DNA from: Linyphia triangularis
Lineage: Eukaryota; Arthropoda; Arachnida; Araneae; Linyphiidae
Assembly (NCBI GenBank): GCA_963978545.1
Contig: OZ021723.1
Location: 7,100,124 to 7,164,123 of the forward strand
Length of the DNA: 64,000 bases
Direction: 5' to 3'
In this document: positions 1-13,022 of the stretch, in pieces
Layout of the letters: the number at the start of each line of letters is the position of its first letter
Position numbering within the stretch: the stretch's first letter is position 1
Program-made: the position numbers and the translations under genes
The notes under the pieces: model-generated
The model's input: only the letters and a program-made list of their open reading frames with translations
What the model was told of the DNA's origin: nothing
Databases searched by the model: none

Positions 1-2194
1 ATTGGGGAAGAAGGGAAACGTTTTTTGGAAATAACGCGGAAATTTGTTTTTACTTGTGGGGAGAATATATTTTTTTCTGTATGGCTTGAAGGTATAAAAC
101 AACTTTCTTCCTCTCTGGAAGTTGAAGAGTTTTTAAGCTATGGTCTTCAACAGAGAACTTTCAGAATTTATTTTAATTTTCAAATGGATCAACAGCATTG
201 TTCACTTGAACTTAATTGAATTGAATTGTTGCATGAACTTAATTGAATTTAATTATTGAGATTTGTTTTACTTGCATTTTACGTTTTTGTTGTTGTGTAT
301 GTTGTGTATTGTTGCTCTTTACTCGAATTAGAAATAACACAATTAAAGGCAATATCTATAAAAAAAAAAAAAAATAGTTCGGAATTTATTGGAGCTGGTA
401 ATTTACAAATGACTTTTTCAAACCTATGACAACAAACAACTACTCTTTGTTATTTTTTAATTATGCCGATGCATTTAACTGTGAGATTGTTTATGTCACT
501 TAAATAACATAATAAATACGAAAGTTGAAAATAAACAGAAATTAAAAAAAAAAGCCCCTTTATGTTATCGAAGTTGTTAATATGTGATTTACAGCAGACA
601 TTTTGGTGAGTTTTAAAATAATATAAGGCTACATATTTCAAAAATGTAAGCTATCCAATTAGTTTAACGGGAAAAATCCTTATAGATGTTGTTGATTTTA
701 ATTTAAAATGAACAAATTGATATTTACGTCTAAAAATTTAAAATTTGATACTCAAACGCATTAAAATCCATTATTTAGTTTTTACTCATCAATCTGTTAA
801 TAGCCTTAAAATATAATTTTGTTTATAATAGCATATACAACTTTCTGAATCGCAAATTTAGTGTCAAAGTAACAAACATTTAGTTCTATCAATGATCACA
901 GTACAAACTGTTAAATTTGTCTCCTCTTTACTCACGTTTACCCATGACATGATTTCAAAGAAAAATTGTAAATATTTTTTAATAAAAAGCATGATTATTT
1001 TGAAATTATTTCATGGATTATATTGAACTCTAACTATTTCCTTCAAATTCATATTTGTAAAATAAAAATGTTATAGTATTATTTTCTCACCACACTGACT
1101 TTAGACTTTGACACATTGAGAATTTAGCAATTTAAATCATTTTTGTTCTTTTAAATTTACGTCACTGTAAATTTGTAGAAACGATTTTATACTCGATATA
1201 AGTTCTAAACCATCATATTTCTCTTCATAAACAAAACAAAAAAAAAATAATGTTTTTTGCTTGAGATCCATTCCGTTATTTTTCATCCTTAAAATCGTCA
1301 AAACTCTATTTCAAAAATAATAGGGTAAAAAATTTCTCTCTATTTTTTTGTTCTTTTACTTTTCGCTTTTTAGTCCCTTAACCTTTCTTCATAATATAAA
1401 TATAAGTGTCGATGATATTTTTCGAAGAACAATTCCAGAGTAAGTTTTATCAAAGTCGGAGACGGAGAAAATGGAATTGAACTTGTTACCGAATTCTTAG
1501 AAAAGTAGTAAAACTCCCTTTCGAAGATATAAGGCATTTCGAGCACATTCCAACCAAGTCCTCCGGCCATAATAAAAATGAATACTTTTTTTTTATATTT
1601 CAAAGTTGGCAACAGTGAGATACAAAACGAATTTTTTTAGCCAGGAATTCTCCCCACTTTTCTTGAAAGAAGAAGCGGAATAGTTGAGTTTTTGTGAACA
1701 ATTTTTATCCTCTTCAGCGCTCGGTGGTTATTCTCATTTATATGCGTTGCTTGCCTTTTCACTTCTTTATTCGCCATAGAAGTGTGGGGAATAAAAGAGG
1801 GGTGAATATTATTTTAGGGGTTGCCGAATCAACTTTCGAGGAAATTTGCAGTCGTCTATGAACGGGCGTGTGTATTTTGCATTATGATTTGATAGGACAT
1901 GTTTTCCTTTTAGATAAGTACTTGTTTTGAAGTTTTTACTTTATCATTGAAAGAATGGCAAAATAGAGTTATTTGTTTCTTACTTTCATCATTTATGTAG
2001 ATGTGCCAAATGTATTCGAAAGCTTTCTTTTTTGTTACCGCATATGCTCAGAGATAATAGTGCTTTTATACTTTTCGATATAAGCCAGAAAACGTTCGTT
2101 TAAGTATGCTTTTCAATATTAAGTAGAACGAAAAACTGACGACAACGCATCGTGGATGTTTAAAGTTTTCCAGAACATAATGCAGACAGAACAG
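1..2194. other. AT-rich non-coding sequence
   Basis: No convincing gene, exon or complete mobile element was seen. Open frames here are short and of low complexity. The segment lies downstream, in minus-strand sense, of the last visible collagen exon, so it is either a further intron of that gene or its flank. A minus-strand open frame at 1370-1612 (80 codons) lies in a slightly more GC-rich patch but has no motif I recognise. Confidence 0.5.
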
Positions 2195-2631
<437 letters not shown>

Positions 2632-3439
2632 ATATTAGAATAAATAACTGAAATTCCTAATTGGGATGGGAAAAAAAAAGAGAATGGTCACAATTTGTTG
2701 TAGTCGGTTTTTTTTCTTTTTTTTTTCCTTTTTTTTTTCCTTTCTTTTTTTTTTTTCTTTTTCTTTCTAAGTTATTGTTTTCTGTTTTCGAGTCTAATGA
2801 ATACTGAGTACAAATTTTTCCAAATGTAACAGGGTATTTTTAAAGATCGATAATTCAAGAACTATTTAGGAATTGAAATTTCTATTTTGCAATGAAAGTG
2901 TTTTGAAAAAGATCGGCAAAACTGAATTTAATACTTTGGTAAACTAAAAATACGGCAAACTAAAAACACTGATACATAAACACTTACTATTGTTAATACA
3001 ATACACTTTTTTTTTCTGAAAGAAAACGCGGTATATTTATCTGTGTTTTGTTTGCGTATGTTCCCGTATTGTATTTACTTACGAAGATATTTTTCTTTTC
3101 AATATTTTTAATTTTAGAATATTTCCTATCTATTTACTATCAATACAAACAACATGTTAAACACATTTTGAATTATTGTGATCCATTATTACATTGATCT
3201 TGAATTTATTCAGCTTACAACATTATAAAGGACACATTCCCTAAAAATTATTATGTTATGAACCTTTTTGAATGTTTGAAGAGTATCAAAAACCATTAAT
3301 AATATGATGCAATGTCTATGATATAAAAATTACAATCAATTCCATTGTAATCAATAGCAATGTTTCAATAGATGTTGAATTTTTTTCATAATAGTAGTTT
3401 TGTATTATTTTATAAAATTCCTTTAATGTCTGTATCTAG

Positions 3440-3485
<46 letters not shown>

Positions 3486-3854
3486 AGAACTGAATACGTT
3501 GTGAAAATATGAAGGCAGTGTCATACTAATAAATGTCGTGTCGTGTATCTAATAAATGTCGTTTAAAACAGTGTCGTTAATAATAAATATAACTGCGCAA
3601 TGAATTTTGACCGTTATAAGTAAACAAATCGTGGACGAGTAAAAACAAATAGTTTATTTCCTGAGACAAAGGAGGACACGTGATGACTTTTGGCTAGAGC
3701 AAAGAGTTGATTATATCAAAAGGCGTGGCAAACCGAAGTGTGGAGCTTTTATATGTTTACTAGTGAGGCTCGATGATTCAAGGCGGCTCTCGCAAACTCC
3801 GGAAAATACTAGAGAATTCTAAATCGGAAATTGAAGATTCCAATGGGAATACAT
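2632..3854. other. AT-rich sequence with pyrimidine tracts
   Basis: No gene seen. It contains a T/C-rich tract at about 2706-2767 and an uninterrupted T run of about 39 at 3443-3481. The T run could be the A-tail of a minus-strand retroposon, but no retroposon body was recognised beside it. Confidence 0.5.
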
Positions 3855-4505
3855 TACATATGTGGCGACCTCAAGTAACAGATAAAGCTTCTGTGCACTG
3901 GAGTACTCTTTTGCACAGCGGTAAAGTATCTGCCTCGAGATCCAATGGTATCGCGATTGAGGCCCGTCGCCCGCAACGAAAGCTGCTTACACCTAAATGG
4001 AGACCAGGACTAAAACGAATCATGCTGCCATCTATTGGCGCTTCTGAAAGGAGATAATACATCGCAACAAGCGATCACATACGCAACTCGCGTGCAACAC
4101 CGCAACAAGCGGACACAACGATGCAACTAGCATCCCAAACCTCCAACTCCAATCAGATGTTGATCAGAACAACAGTATCGCTCCTTCGTCGCTGGTAGGA
4201 GGCTGTGTGGTGACCTCAAATAACAGATAAAGCTTCTGTGCACTGGAGTACTCTTTTGCACAGCGGTAAAGTATCTACCTCGAGATCCAATGGTATCGCG
4301 ATCGAGGCCTGTCGCCCGCAACGAAAGCTGCATACGCTTTAATGGTTTCAAGTCCGGGTCACCAACCATTAAAGCGTATGCAGCTTTCGTTGCGGGCGAC
4401 GAGCCTCGATCGCGAGACCATTGGATCTCGAGACAGATACTTTACCGCTGTGCAAAAGAGTACTCCAGTGCACAGAAGCTTTATCTGTTATTTGAGGTCG
4501 CCACG
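3855..4505. mobile_element. tRNA-like repeat cluster: three copies, two forming an inverted repeat
   Basis: A segment of about 135 bp occurs three times: 3859-3990 (+), 4206-4342 (+) and 4366-4505 (inverted). It carries a degenerate tRNA-like motif: GCGGTAAAGTATCTGCCTCG resembles an A box and anticodon arm, followed by a GC-rich stretch in place of a B box. Copies two and three face each other across about 23 bp and would form a long hairpin. Between copies one and two is a diverged region with CGCAACAAGCG-like words. Open frames at 3773-4587 arise because the repeat is GC-richer than its surroundings. A decayed SINE is my best interpretation. Confidence 0.6.
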
Positions 4506-4569
4506 CATAAATACTGTACCTGTTGAAAGTAATGTTTTCTCTCAATTTGTTACTCGACCTTAATCTATT

Positions 4570-6526
4570 AGGAATCTTTATTCTCAATAATATTCTGATT
4601 CTCAGTAAGGATAAAAACTCTAAACAACGTGGCTTCTTTTATAAATAATATGTATTTAAATAATATAGAACTCAATATGATGAAATTGTATGCTTATGTA
4701 GAATGAAAAATGTACCATCACATATTTTAAATAAAGAATAAAAATTGAATTGCAATTATTATATTGTCGCATACCTTCGATGATAATAAAAACTAATAAA
4801 ACATTATTTATGGTATAATAAGTAAAAGTAATTAAATTTATTTACATGTTTAACTGTTATTAAATCTTAGATAATGAATTATGCAGACATATATAAAATG
4901 TATCCATAATTATTTCAAGAGTTGAGTGAAAAAGACTTAAATTTAAAAAATTAAATAAATAATTTGATTTAAAAAATTAAATAAATAATTAAATTTAAAA
5001 TAGACAAATAAAAAGTAAATTAAATTATTTAAAATGAAATGTAATTAATTATAATAAATTTATTTTATGCACTTTTATACAATAAAATTCCGTTAATTTG
5101 CGTCTTTTGAATGCCTTATTATTCAAGTTTTCATTCAAAATTAATGAACTTACTTTGAAAGAACTTTTTTTTTTTAATAAAAAGTTTACACAAATGTTTT
5201 TTGTTGATTAGGACACACGAACCTAAACTAAATACAATGCAGAAAATTTCAAATTCCCATGATGAGAAAAAGTTTTTTTTTTAAAAAACGAATACCTGAA
5301 AAGGAAATGCTGGAAACTTCTTCCTTAAAAGCATAATACCAGTGAATAGTAACAAAAATCTTTTAATGCAGCGCCAAATTGAACCCAAAGAAGCGAGCTT
5401 TGCAATCGCAATATTCAATAACGGTGACAAAACTGTAAAGAAATGCTTTTTCAGCGAAAAGAATTTCTGCATCTTAAAATTCCAATTTTTTCCCCCATTT
5501 CGTGTTCTTTTCCTCTTTCTTCTTCAAAAAATGCTTTAATTTCTTTAGACTCAGCATAAGGAAGAGGGTTGAAAAAAAACAAATTTTTCTATTCTTATGT
5601 TCTGTATCTCAAATAATACTTAGAATCAAAAAAAGTTTGAAAAAGTACTTTATTCTCTTTATTTGCCCCAAAAAAAAAAACTATTTGGAAATCTGTCTGC
5701 TAATATATTTTTACAATCATGTGATATCAATATGGAACATGTAACAAAAATATAAAAAGTTTAGTAAAAAAGTGGAAAAAATATTTTTTTTTAACCCTCT
5801 AGTCCTATATATATATTTTTTTGCATAAATTTCTAAATTCCTAATGATTTTTATAGCAAAATTGTCACATTCACTTTCAACTATGTTGAGCTTAAAGAAT
5901 GAAATTAAAACATATTTTAATTGTTTTATTCTCTGAAAAATGGTACGTTTGTTTTTTGATGTTAAACATAACAAAACATTTCATTCTATTCCCATTTATC
6001 AAATAAACTTTCTTGGGGAAAAAAAATGACAACTTACGCTATTTTAATCTCAAAATTCCAACAACTCGGTGGAATTCTTTTGAAAAGTGTGTTCCAACCA
6101 AAGACGTTGAGATATCGAAATGTGTGCGAAAGTGAAGAATGATAAAAAGAAGGAAAATTGTTTTTTAGAAACCATTTTAAAGATATGGAACAGAAAATCC
6201 TCCATTTGTCAAACTGACGTTATCCTTCTCATTTTTCTTTCGTATTGTGTGCCATTCGAATATAAAATGGATACTGAAACCAATCAATATTCAATGCAAA
6301 AACTGTAAACATTAGTAAGGTATTTTTATTCTTAACTGAACTTTAGGTTTCCTTACGTTATATTAAACATATTTATTATATTTTGATTACAACTAAAAAA
6401 AAAAATAGTATAATTCAACATTTTGAAGTAAACTCTGTATACTATATGGTATAATAAAAATATTAATTATATTTTTATATAGTTAAGATTTCGTCAGCTG
6501 TAAATTTATAATTCGTACCAATCATG

Positions 6527-6530
<4 letters not shown>
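4570..6530. other. AT-rich non-coding sequence
   Basis: No gene, terminal inverted repeats or tandem array recognised. Short overlapping frames at about 5281-5540 on both strands cover a patch with slightly higher complexity, but there are no splice-bounded reading frames or motifs I can name. Confidence 0.5.
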
Positions 6531-7649
<1,119 letters not shown>

Positions 7650-7712
7650 TCAATAGATCTCCTGATTTAACTTCAGTTCCATTCACAGTCCAAGCTTTTA
7701 TGCCTGGTACTC
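7650..7712 (-). CDS. collagen gene exon: end of Gly-X-Y repeat, start of non-collagenous region
   Basis: Minus-strand exon of 63 bp, 21 codons, phase 1 at both ends. It follows an acceptor TTTATATGTTTAG and is followed by donor GTAAGTGC. The translation opens GVPGIKAWTVNG and continues TEVKSGDLL, so one Gly-X-Y triplet is followed by sequence that leaves the triplet register. This fits the junction between a triple helix and a C-terminal non-collagenous domain. It shares splice phase and strand with the 54-bp exon 1.2 kb upstream (8936-8989), which supports one transcript. The following domain is not visible. Collagen-olfactomedin proteins of the gliomedin/colmedin type are one family in which a short collagen region leads into such a linker, but this is a guess. 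The exon call is fairly secure, the family is not. Confidence 0.72.
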
Positions 7713-7714
7713 CT

Positions 7715-7762
7715 AAACATATAAACATTAAAACATATAAACATTAAATATATAAACATTAT
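7715..7762. repeat. short direct repeats beside splice acceptor
   Basis: Three to four imperfect copies of ATATAAACATTA lie directly upstream (minus sense) of the acceptor of the 7650-7712 exon. On the minus strand they make a T-rich tract reading TTTATATG repeatedly, so they form the polypyrimidine and branch-point region. Confidence 0.7.
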
Positions 7763-8231
7763 TAAAATTTGGAAAATTCGCACATAAAACATTTAAAGTT
7801 CTAAATAAGCACATCAAAAACAAATTGTAAAAAAAAAAGAATTTCATGAGATTCCTTTAAATTTCTAGAAATTGTCACTTACTTTATTCCTTACTTGAAA
7901 GTTTTATTTGTTATAATCATACAAATAAGTATAGTTAAATATAAAAAAAAATCATCAGTTATATCTCAATGATTTTTAAATCATTGTTTGTTTAATTTTT
8001 AGAAGACTTTCATAAGGAAAAAAAAATAGTTTGGATCTACTAATAAGTTTATATTTTACATTTAATTTTGAGTATTAGATATATTGATTTTTAGAAAGGT
8101 GCTGGAAGTATTTATATAATATTATGTTCAGGTTTTAAATAAGATTAAAAAAAAAAAACTTCACAAATTCTGTAAGATTATTGAAAATGATACTTCTAGA
8201 AAAAAATAATTAAAAAAAACCCCTAAAAATT

Positions 8232-8265
<34 letters not shown>

Positions 8266-8340
8266 GCATGGTTTTCAATCATGGTAATTTTCAGTTTCAA
8301 ATTAGCCGTTTGGTAAAATGGATGTCTTCAAAAAAAAAAA

Positions 8341-8371
<31 letters not shown>

Positions 8372-8935
8372 TTTAAATTTTAACAATAAATAATTACGTT
8401 CTCCAATAAAAGTTTTAAAAAAAAAATAATTGTGTAAGATTGTAATAAAATAATTTTCACAGTAAGTCATGAAGACTATTTTTTTATTCTTAAATTTAGT
8501 TTTATTCAAAAGACCTGTTCGACAGCATTTTTTGAATTAGCTTTTTTATCTAAGCATTGGTTTATAAAAAAAAAGTTAAAATTTTTGAAGTGTAAATAAT
8601 AATTACATTAGAAAGAATGAAAAATTATTAATAAACTCTGAATCAATATATTAATGAAAACTAAACTTTTAACAAAAATGTTTCAAATTAGCTTAAAAAC
8701 AATACATTAAAAGAATCTTTCAAAGGAAACCAACTTCGCTATTTATTTACGTTATCGTAAATTATTCAGCAAAACTGCATGCACAATTTCTACGCGTGCA
8801 ACAATCATATCCGCAATTCAGCTCTTTTTTCATCTCTCTCTCTCTAGAGTGTAGTTATTTAAATAACTTTCCCAGTTCGAATCGAAATTCGACACATTAT
8901 CTGAGAACCAAAAAAAGAAGCATCTTTTCTCTTAC
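7763..8935. other. collagen intron (1.2 kb)
   Basis: Most of the 1,223-bp intron between the exons at 8936-8989 and 7650-7712. It is very AT-rich, with a T run at about 8236-8262 and an A-rich block at about 8330-8371. The two tracts can pair with each other, with about 70 bp between them. No mobile element identified. Confidence 0.65.
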
Positions 8936-8989
8936 CTGGTGTTCCACTCTTTCCAGGTACACCTTTTTTACCCCTGGGGCCCGGCAATC
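8936..8989 (-). CDS. collagen gene exon, 54 bp, six Gly-X-Y triplets
   Basis: Minus-strand exon of exactly 54 bp, bounded by acceptor CTCCTGTTTTCCAG and donor GTAAGAG. It begins and ends in phase 1, splitting a glycine codon (G|GN). Across the junctions it reads G-L-P-G-P-R-G-K-K-G-V-P-G-K-S-G-T-P-G, an unbroken Gly-X-Y run with prolines in X and Y positions. The 54-bp unit is the classic size of fibrillar-type collagen exons; here the split-glycine phase resembles many invertebrate and non-fibrillar collagens. Its partner exon at 57099-57152 has the same length and phase. GKKG and GKSG give lysines in Y or X positions that could be hydroxylated or used for cross-linking. Longer open frames over this exon on either strand run into intron and are spurious. 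Confidence 0.9.
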
Positions 8990-9516
8990 CTGGAAAACAG
9001 GAGATAAAGGAAATATGAATACGTGTTCGGGAAAAATTCTGCAGGAAAAACGCGCAATAATTTTTGCCAAAACGTAGATTATCCGGAAACTCTCTCCACG
9101 GACTTATGGCAGGAGAAAGTTTGCAGACAAGATTTTGTTGCTCATGTTCCCCCAGTTCATTTTTCACGTCACGAAGTGGGTTTGATTTTGTGCGGCTTCG
9201 TTTAATCTTTCAAGACGCTCCGTCTATTCAGAGATGACTTGCCCCATTGTGACTTCTTTTTTGGAATTTCTTTCTGTGCCTAAGGCTACTGGATATAAGG
9301 AAGGTAATCTCTTAATTTTCATGATAACGTTTGATGGGAAAGAGTGATCGGGTAACATAATGATGGATAACTGGCATAAAACAAGTGTTGCTACTGGAAA
9401 ATTTCACGTATGGGTAAATATGAATACCGAAGGGAGCAGTTTTATTTAATGATATATTTGGGAATTAACAAGGAAATTTTTTATCCATAAATCAGAGTAT
9501 CTTTTTATTCTTAATT
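8990..9516. other. intron sequence upstream of collagen exon
   Basis: Left end of the long collagen intron. It has somewhat higher GC than the surrounding DNA and no recognisable repeat. Short frames at 9023-9205 (+) and the upstream part of 8859-9167 (-) are chance extensions around the exon. Confidence 0.5.
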
Positions 9517-10030
9517 GTATTTAATTTAATTATATTTAATTTAATTATATTTAATTTAATTATATTTAATTTAATTATATTTAATTTAATTATATTTAAT
9601 TTAATGTTTAATTTAATTATATTTAATTTAATATTTAATGTAATTATATTTAATTTAATTATATTTAATTTAATTATATTTAATTTAATTATATTTAATT
9701 TAATTATATTTAATTTAATTATATTTAATTTAATTATATTTAATTTAATTATATTTAATTTAATTATATTTAATTTAATTATATTTAATTTAATTATATT
9801 TAATTTAATTATATTTAATTTAATTATATTTAATTTAATTATATTTAATTTAATTATATTTAATTTAATATTTACTTTAATTATATTTAATTTAATATTT
9901 AATTAAATTATATTTAATTTATTATTTAATTTATTATTTAATTTAATTATATTTAATTTAATATTTAATTTAATTATATTTAATTTAATTATATTTAATT
10001 TAATATTTAATTTAATTATATTTAATCTAA
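9517..10030. repeat. 15-bp minisatellite (ATATTTAATTTAATT)
   Basis: About 34 copies of a 15-bp AT-only unit with occasional shortened units (for example near 9605, 9630, 9870-9930 and 9960). Because 15 is a multiple of three, the array gives a 100-codon open frame of NLIIF-type repeats. This is a by-product, not a protein gene. Confidence 0.97.
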
Positions 10031-11019
10031 TATTAGTTTCCTTTTTTTATTTAAATTTTGTAAAGCAAAAATTGTAAGTTACGAAATTAAAACAAATCAG
10101 ACCTGTTTAAACCTGGTTTTTTAGGTGTTTACTGAATGAATTTAAACTTTTATTTCGGGGAAAACGTGTCGATTTTTAAAGTATGCTTAGATCCAGTAGT
10201 ACAAATCCGCTGGCCAATATCAGCTCGAAACTGGCCATTATTGTTGTGGATCGGTGTAGACTGGCCGTTTCAACGGATCTTTGCCAATCTCGTCCGGTTC
10301 TGAGTAAACTATACTGGACATTTTTGAAATGTGGATGCAGAGTTTTAAAATTGCAATATTGTGTTATAAAAAGGGCAGAGGGATGAAAAATATGTTTTGC
10401 GATGATTTTGACATAATTGTTTTTTTTAAAAATCGGATATTTTGGAACGATGTTCAAGATCCTGTATATACAGGCCACTCTTCTTAAAACCCCTGTTTCC
10501 AACATTGACTATTACCGTCGTACTACCTGATGACATAAACAGAAAATTTCTCATTTTTACATCAGTTCAGATGTAAAAACATAAATATTTTCCCTTTTTT
10601 AAGGCTCCTTTATAAAGGAGAGCCTTTATAAAATCACTGACTTGTTACTTTTCTTCAATTAGTTTTACTGTCATATTTTCTATTTCAAACGCCTATTTTG
10701 TTTCTGATTGGTAAAATAATAATTATGAATGAGAAACATAATTTTTGTCATTGTTATCTGTGACCACAGTGACTGCTCTTACATAATAATAAACACTTCA
10801 AAACAAATGAGTTAATTCTAAATATATCGAGAAGCATTTTAGAGTTTATATTGTGTAATTTATAATTTTCTATAACAATAAATTCCTTTTTTTTGTGCAA
10901 CCGTCCTGGTAAAAAAACCTCAGGAAATTACAAGAACTTATGGAAAACCACATATTCTGTATTCACAGATATTTACGTTTTTGCTTCTAACTAAACCCAT
11001 CTTTCTCAAACCACATGAC
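10031..11019. other. unassigned sequence with a 109-codon open frame
   Basis: Contains a minus-strand open frame at 10176-10505 with CpG-containing, fairly complex sequence at 10180-10330. The translation contains LLRTGRDWQRSVETASLHRS. I do not recognise it, and no splice signals or neighbouring coding sequence support it. It may be a decayed repeat fragment. A small palindrome (CTCCTTTATAAAGGAG) lies near 10606-10621. Confidence 0.3.
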
Positions 11020-11021
11020 TA

Positions 11022-11654
11022 CAGGGTGTCACAAAAGGTCATGTCCAAACGGCACACATGGTTGTGTCAGGTCATGAGGAAGCAGAATTACATAGGAAAG
11101 GGGGGTCGGAAACGCGATTGTAATCCGCTAGAGGGCAATAAGCGCTAGCATACGAAAGCGCTGGCAGTCGGATTAATCGAAGTGCGGACGTTGCAGAGAG
11201 CCGGCAAAGTACCGTGGCCACCACGATCCCCGGACCTAACCCCCCTGGATTTTTACCTCTGGGGATACCTGAAGTATCTGGTGTACGAGACACCCGTTCC
11301 ATCGGACATGGACCTCATCGCACGTATCGTTGAAGCGGCGGCACGTGTCCGGGAGACTACTGGCCAATTCGAACGAGTTCGCGATTCCATGCGTCGCAGA
11401 TGTGAAGAGCAGCTGATGGGGCCAATTTTGAGCACTTACTATGATTTGTAGCATTTTTCTTTTTTATTTGGTACTGTTTTGTTGTAAAATAAAGATTTTT
11501 TACACCATTTGTTATATTTTCTTTGCGTGACGGTTACGATGAAATTTCACTGTCAAAATTGCGTTTCTGACCCCCCTTTCCTATGTAATTCTGCTTCCTC
11601 ATGACCTGACACAACCATGTATGCCGTTTGGACATGACCTTTTGTGACACCCTG
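11022..11654 (+). mobile_element. deleted mariner/IS630-type DNA transposon with long TIRs
   Basis: A 633-bp element flanked by TA duplications (11020-11021 and 11655-11656). Terminal inverted repeats of about 90 bp begin CAGGGTGTCACAAAAGGTCA and are nearly identical to the complement of the right end, with internal arms matching around GGGGGGTC. The inside carries the C-terminal part of a transposase. TA targets and a CAGGGTGTC terminus are typical of IS630/Tc1/mariner elements of arthropods. Length and missing N-terminal coding make it non-autonomous. The close match of the TIRs argues for fairly recent insertion. Confidence 0.9.
11182..11451 (+). pseudogene. C-terminal fragment of mariner/IS630-type transposase
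   Basis: An 89-codon open frame inside the 633-bp TIR element. It contains WPPRSPDLTPLDFYLWGYLK followed by LVYETPVP and a helix-rich tail ending in YYDL. The SPDLTPLDFYLWG motif is the region around the third catalytic acid of DDE transposases of the IS630/mariner superfamily as found in many arthropod elements. The DNA-binding domain and the first two catalytic acids are missing, so the fragment cannot catalyse transposition. The frame is intact over this fragment, which suggests a young deletion derivative rather than an ancient relic. The stop lies 200 bp before the right terminus. Confidence 0.85.
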
Positions 11655-11656
11655 TA

Positions 11657-12110
11657 TAGCGGCATGATGAACGTTTAAAGTGGTCAATTCAAAGCTTGTC
11701 GGTAGCGCCATAGGTTTCCGCGGAATAACTGAGATTATAAAGCCTCAGTCAATAAACTGAAAGTTTATAGTATTAAATTAAATAAGCTGTCGTCATTGAC
11801 TAGCTTATATTGAGGAGTCACGTGGTACTCTTCAATTCTACCCAGGTAGCCTAGCGGTATTGGTCAATGTCGAACAGGGATTCTCGAAAGTTTGGCCAAT
11901 GCATGCGGAAACTCGAGTATCATTCTAATGTATACGACTTTTTTAAAATATAAACATGTCCAACATAAAAAAAAAACACATTTTTTACCTTTCCGTCCCT
12001 TCGTATAAAAATATAATATTCCAATTTTAAAAATCTTCATCAATATTTAAAAACTTCCAGTATTTTTTACCCAGTACTGGGTGAGATTTGCCAAAATCTG
12101 TAGCAATGGC
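11657..12110. other. unassigned sequence between transposons
   Basis: No gene or repeat identified. It ends beside a 12-bp palindrome (CCCAGTACTGGG, about 12070-12081) near the start of the next element. Confidence 0.4.
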
Positions 12111-13022
12111 CAGTGTAGGGAAGACTTGTGTACCTAGAGACACCATATACGTAGGGCCACCCCACTTTTATTGAATAATACTTAGTTCTAACTTTTTTTA
12201 CTCACTTGGGTAAGTGGCAACTTCCAATTGCTTTTTTGGTAGCCATTTTGAAATCTTAGAGGAGAAGGCTGTGGCAAGTTATAAGTGGAAAACGATTTTA
12301 TATTGTCTTTAGTAACATTTTGCAGCTCTTGTCTTTTATTGTTTTACAGAGTTAAGTCATATACTTATCTTTGAATTGTAGTAAATAATTTTGTTTGTAA
12401 CATAAATTATTAAAGGATATATTTAAATAAGTCCTTTCTCCATGTGAATTTTTAGTACAAAACATTTTATATGAAACTATCAAGTCGTGCACCTAGGCCC
12501 ACATAGTTGCTTACAGTGTTCAAATTGCCAAAACCAAAATCTGTTGGTGCTTCAAATCCATAACGCAAGCAACTCATTTTTTGGAATCAGTTTTTCAAGT
12601 TATGAAAATACTTGTAACTCACTAATAATTTAACAGATTGAAATTTATTATAGTTATTACATGATAAACCAATGACTAATAATTACTTGATATTGTTCCT
12701 TTTATAAAATTCATCTGTGTATGTTTGTTTTTTATTCATTATGTACTGAAACCTGACTTAAAGAGAATGGCCCTAGGTATATCAGCTACTGGCCCTAGGT
12801 ACAACGAGATCTTGTACCTAGGGCCATTTGTGAAATTTCTTTAAAAACCCTCTATTTGACAGAATCTATTATTTTAAGCATTTATATTAATCCCAATGGG
12901 GAAGTAATTGCTTTAACGAAGTATGCATATCAGTTTCACATTTTTAAATGGCTCAGTAGCTCATTTTTTTTTTTGGCATTTAAAAAAGGCGGCCTAAGGT
13001 ACACAGGTCTCCCCTACAACGG
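12111..13022. mobile_element. non-autonomous TIR element with CCTAGGTAC subterminal motifs
   Basis: Imperfect inverted termini of about 25 bp: left GTGTAGGGAAGACTTGTGTA, and the right end complement reads GTAGGGGAGACCTGTGTACC. Inside are repeated copies of CCTAGGTAC or its complement (12130, 12490, 12771, 12793, 12815 and 12995 region), concentrated towards the right end. Subterminal repeats of this kind are transposase-binding arrays in hAT and P-like elements. I could not find a clear target duplication, so the superfamily is unknown. The open frame at 12856-13098 crosses the right end and is not credible. Confidence 0.55.

Noticed and set aside
3773..4587. Overlapping frames of 63-94 codons on both strands
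   Set aside because: Caused by GC-rich tRNA-like repeats; no start, splice or motif support.
8796..9205. Three open frames of 60-102 codons around the collagen exon
   Set aside because: They overrun the splice sites of the 54-bp exon; only 8936-8989 shows Gly-X-Y.
9604..9906. 100-codon frame of NLIIF repeats
   Set aside because: The 15-bp AT minisatellite is a multiple of three and contains no stop in this phase.
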